Source: Butyricimonas muris | Lineage (GTDB): Bacteria; Bacteroidota; Bacteroidia; Bacteroidales; Marinifilaceae | Assembly (NCBI RefSeq): GCF_046365375.1 | Contig: NZ_JBKEIT010000004.1 | Span: 248,001-312,000, forward strand | DNA length: 64,000 nt | Reading direction: 5' to 3' | Shown: positions 61,470-64,000 of the stretch, one piece after another | Layout: every line of letters begins with the position of its first letter | How positions within the stretch are numbered: the stretch's first letter is position 1 | Translations under genes and position numbers: made by a program | Notes under the pieces: generated by a model | What the model was told of the DNA's origin: nothing | The model's input: the letters and a program-made list of their open reading frames with translations, nothing else | The model's database searches: none

Positions 61470-64000
61470 ATGATGAAAAAACGGAACTGTAATGGTTCTG
61501 TCAATCGCGGGATTGGCGGGATCATCAAGAAGGTTATGCTTATTCAATTTGTATTCGCTTTGTGTATTTTCACGAGCGTGGCGTCGGTGGTTTCACAAAA
61601 CCGGGAAGTGAACCTGACTTTCGAGGACGTGTCTTTATCTCAAGCACTGAAAGGATTGAGCGAGGCATCCGGTTGCAAGTTTATTTTCAATTACGATGAT
61701 TTGAACCGCTACAAGGTGACGGCTAGATTGCAGGGAACGAACGTGGAGGAGTGTTTGAATATTTTATTGAAGGATAAGCCGTTCAAGTATAATCACGAGG
61801 GTGAGTTTATCGTGATTTCTTATAAAGAGGACGGTCAAAAAGATGAAGGCTTTTTGGTGAAAGGTGTCGTGAAGGATCAGCAGGGAGTACCGCTGCCGGG
61901 GGTGACCGTGGTGGTGAAGGGTACGACAGCGGGTATGGCTACCGACGTGGACGGGGGGTTCGAGTTGCGGGTGAAAGAACGCAACGTGACGCTGGTGTTC
62001 TCTTTCGTGGGCATGAAGACGAAAGAGGTGGTTGCGGATGCGGATAAACCGGTAAACGTGGTGATGGAGGAGGAAGCCGAGATGTTGGGCGAAGTGGTTG
62101 CCACGGGTTACCAGACTATTTCACGGGAGAGGTCTACCGGTTCGGCGGTGATTATTAATTCCAAGAAATTGGGACAGGTGCAATCTACCGATTTGATGAC
62201 GAAACTGGAAGGTATCACGCCGGGGTTGATGAATTACGGGGGAATCATGTCTATCCGCGGGCGGTCGTCTTTTGCCGTGGGGGCGACTCCTCTCGTGGTG
62301 GTGGACGGGCAGGTGGCAAATGTTGATCTGAATGCGATTAATCCGGACGATATCGAGTCACTCACCGTGTTGAAGGATGCCGCCGCTACCTCGTTGTACG
62401 GTGTGCGGGCTTCCAATGGCGTGATCGTAGTCGTGACGAAGAAGGCCAAGGATAAGACCACGGATGTGAATGTTTCTGCTGGATTTTATATATACCCGCT
62501 TCCGAGTTTGAGTTATCAGGATTACGCTTCTTCCAGTGATGTTATTGATTTCGAGCGGGAGTTTCTGTTGAACGATCCGACTTACAAGAGTAATCCTGCC
62601 GATTATTTCAGTAATAAGAATGATCCGACTAACCCGGGTCGATTGACGGGTGTGGAGCAGTTGTATTACGAGTTGTCTTTGGGAAACCTGACCGAGGCGC
62701 AGTTGAATCAGAAACTGGACGAATTGCGTAAATACGATTATCGTAAGGAAAGACAGAAAGCGTTGTTGGAAACAGCCGTGACGCAGGATTACAATTTGTC
62801 GATAGCCAGAGGCGGGGAAAATTCCAATTTGTTCGTGTCGTTCCGTTATCAGGATTACGGGCAATACGTGAAAAGCACCGAAAGCAAGCGTTTTAGCGTT
62901 TATTTGAAGAGCGAAATGGATTTGGCGAAGTGGTTTAAATTAACGTATGGTGCCAATGCTTATTTTTCCCGCACGAAACAATCCGTGTCGATAGATGATT
63001 TGGATGCGGGGTATTTAAATGAAATTATGCCTTACGAGAGATTGAAAGATGATGAAGGAAATCCGGTGTATCATTACTTCCACAATTATTACCTGTCACA
63101 GGAAATAAATGAAACGGAAGGGTTGAAGTTTATGGGGTATAATGAATTGGAAGCATCTACCCAGAATATGCAGACCACGCGGGATACTTATTTGAAGCTG
63201 TTCGCCCACACGGATTTCAAGATTATGAAAGGTTTGGATTTGGGATTGAAGTTCCAGTACGAGAGGAATTACACGGATAAAGACCGTTATGACGAGAAGG
63301 ATTCTTACATGATGCGTAAGCTGGTCAACGAGTTTGCCACTAAAAACAGTTATGGCGATTTCGAGTATAATATTCCGGATGAAGGGCATATCAGGAAAGA
63401 GAATAACCGGAGCGAGTTCTATAATTTCCGGGCGCAGGCGAATTACCAGACAACTATCGGGGAGGATCATGATATCACGGTGTTGGTCGGTGGTGAAATC
63501 CGGCAGGATCATTGGCGGTCGTCCGGGAGTGAGGTGTACGGGTATGATAATGACAAGCTGACTTACGCGCAGATGGATTGGTTGACTTTGAGCCAAAGTG
63601 GAGTAATCGGGCAGTTGCATAGTTCGGCAAGGAAATACCGGAGCGAATATATTTCGACCGGTGATACGAAGCATCGCTACGTGTCGGCTTACGCTAATGC
63701 CGGGTATACTTACGCGGGACGTTACACGCTGAACGGGAGTATCCGGGTAGATCAGGCAGACCTTTTCGGTACAGACCCGAAATACAGGTACAGACCTTTG
63801 TGGTCGTTGGGAGCTAGCTGGAATATGACGAACGAGGCTTTCTTGCAGGATGTCGATTATCTTGATTTGTTAAAGCTACGCGTGACTTACGGTATAACGG
63901 GTAACGTGGATCAAAATTCGTCACCTTATTTATTGGGGGCGTATATGAATTCACTTTGGATTAACGCGAGCATAACGGATATCCTTGTGGCGCCGAATAA
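61470..64000 (+). CDS. SusC/RagA-family TonB-dependent transporter with STN domain (3' end cut by window)
   Basis: An open frame from ATG 61470 runs to the window edge, 843 residues visible. Signal/membrane segment (MLIQFVFALCIFTSVASVVS); STN domain (VNLTFEDVSLSQALKGLSEASGCKFIFNYDDL); regulatory-like domain (VKGVVKDQQGVPLPGVTVVVKG). The plug starts EVVATGYQTISRERSTGSAVI and includes VLKDAAATSLYGVRASNGVIVVVTKKAK; the first part of the barrel follows. It is the receptor of the second ECF/FecR system. A SusD gene is expected to follow outside the window. Substrate unknown. Confidence 0.93.
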   Translation, partial: MMKKRNCNGSVNRGIGGIIKKVMLIQFVFALCIFTSVASVVSQNREVNLTFEDVSLSQALKGLSEASGCKFIFNYDDLNRYKVTARLQGTNVEECLNILLKDKPFKYNHEGEFIVISYKEDGQKDEGFLVKGVVKDQQGVPLPGVTVVVKGTTAGMATDVDGGFELRVKERNVTLVFSFVGMKTKEVVADADKPVNVVMEEEAEMLGEVVATGYQTISRERSTGSAVIINSKKLGQVQSTDLMTKLEGITPGLMNYGGIMSIRGRSSFAVGATPLVVVDGQVANVDLNAINPDDIESLTVLKDAAATSLYGVRASNGVIVVVTKKAKDKTTDVNVSAGFYIYPLPSLSYQDYASSSDVIDFEREFLLNDPTYKSNPADYFSNKNDPTNPGRLTGVEQLYYELSLGNLTEAQLNQKLDELRKYDYRKERQKALLETAVTQDYNLSIARGGENSNLFVSFRYQDYGQYVKSTESKRFSVYLKSEMDLAKWFKLTYGANAYFSRTKQSVSIDDLDAGYLNEIMPYERLKDDEGNPVYHYFHNYYLSQEINETEGLKFMGYNELEASTQNMQTTRDTYLKLFAHTDFKIMKGLDLGLKFQYERNYTDKDRYDEKDSYMMRKLVNEFATKNSYGDFEYNIPDEGHIRKENNRSEFYNFRAQANYQTTIGEDHDITVLVGGEIRQDHWRSSGSEVYGYDNDKLTYAQMDWLTLSQSGVIGQLHSSARKYRSEYISTGDTKHRYVSAYANAGYTYAGRYTLNGSIRVDQADLFGTDPKYRYRPLWSLGASWNMTNEAFLQDVDYLDLLKLRVTYGITGNVDQNSSPYLLGAYMNSLWINASITDILVAPN

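Noticed and set aside
1..64000. tRNA, rRNA or other structural RNA genes
   Set aside because: I looked for T-loop-like GGTTCGAATCC patterns and rRNA-like stretches and found none that could fold into a full gene.

Overview
The window is a stretch of a Bacteroidales chromosome. The evidence is SusC/SusD pairs with ECF sigma/FecR regulators, Mfa1/FimB-type (type V) pilus lipoproteins, DUF3575/DUF3868 proteins, and promoters of the Bacteroidetes form TTTG-N19/20-TAnnTTTG. The density of STN-domain SusC proteins and DUF5117-type metalloproteases suggests the Odoribacteraceae (Butyricimonas/Odoribacter-like). That genus-level placement is a guess from gene content. No rRNA, tRNA, CRISPR array or insertion sequence was recognised.

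Layout. 1-4687: an ABC exporter with two tandem permeases fused to GldG-like domains around one ATPase; the first permease is cut by the window edge. 4715-5845: a TlpA-like thioredoxin lipoprotein. 5889-10535: a TolC-MacA-MacB type efflux set, followed by a small HsmA-like membrane protein. 11406-19722 (minus strand): a pilus operon running DUF3575, DUF3868/OmpA, major pilin, FimB-type subunit, two further lipoproteins (one a 971-residue candidate tip adhesin) and an HU-family protein. 19913-20313: a segment bounded by 29-bp inverted repeats directly upstream of that operon. 20363-21562: a tyrosine recombinase. These last three units look like a phase-variable pilus locus. 21710-30742: housekeeping genes (ppdK, a radical SAM protein, a ProXp-ala-like editing protein, an ACT-like protein, ffh, folD, a nucleoside-gate membrane protein), separated by a family of A/T-rich inverted repeats. 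30838-46995: an ECF sigma factor, FecR anti-sigma factor, SusC with STN domain, SusD, a lipoprotein and three paralogous zincin-like proteases. The middle protease has lost every zinc and catalytic residue of the HExxHxxGxxH motif. The operon ends at a strong terminator (47007-47048). 47036-49589: a DUF4251 protein and a BlaI/BlaR1-like pair with a readable autoregulatory promoter-operator. 49653-58817 (minus strand): an M16 protease pair, an FMN oxidoreductase, an AAA ATPase, an MFS transporter, a family 2 glycosyltransferase, a DUF4199 protein and a LysM glucosaminidase. 58868-64000: cytidine deaminase, then a second ECF sigma/FecR/SusC set cut by the right edge.

The strongest observations are the candidate DNA-inversion switch for the pilus operon, which ends in an HU-type protein that could act back on the switch; the pseudoprotease held between two apparently active paralogs in a peptide-capture operon; three noncoding arrays with an 11-bp period, two of them next to ECF sigma genes; and a BlaI-type operator lying exactly between the -33 and -7 elements of its own promoter.
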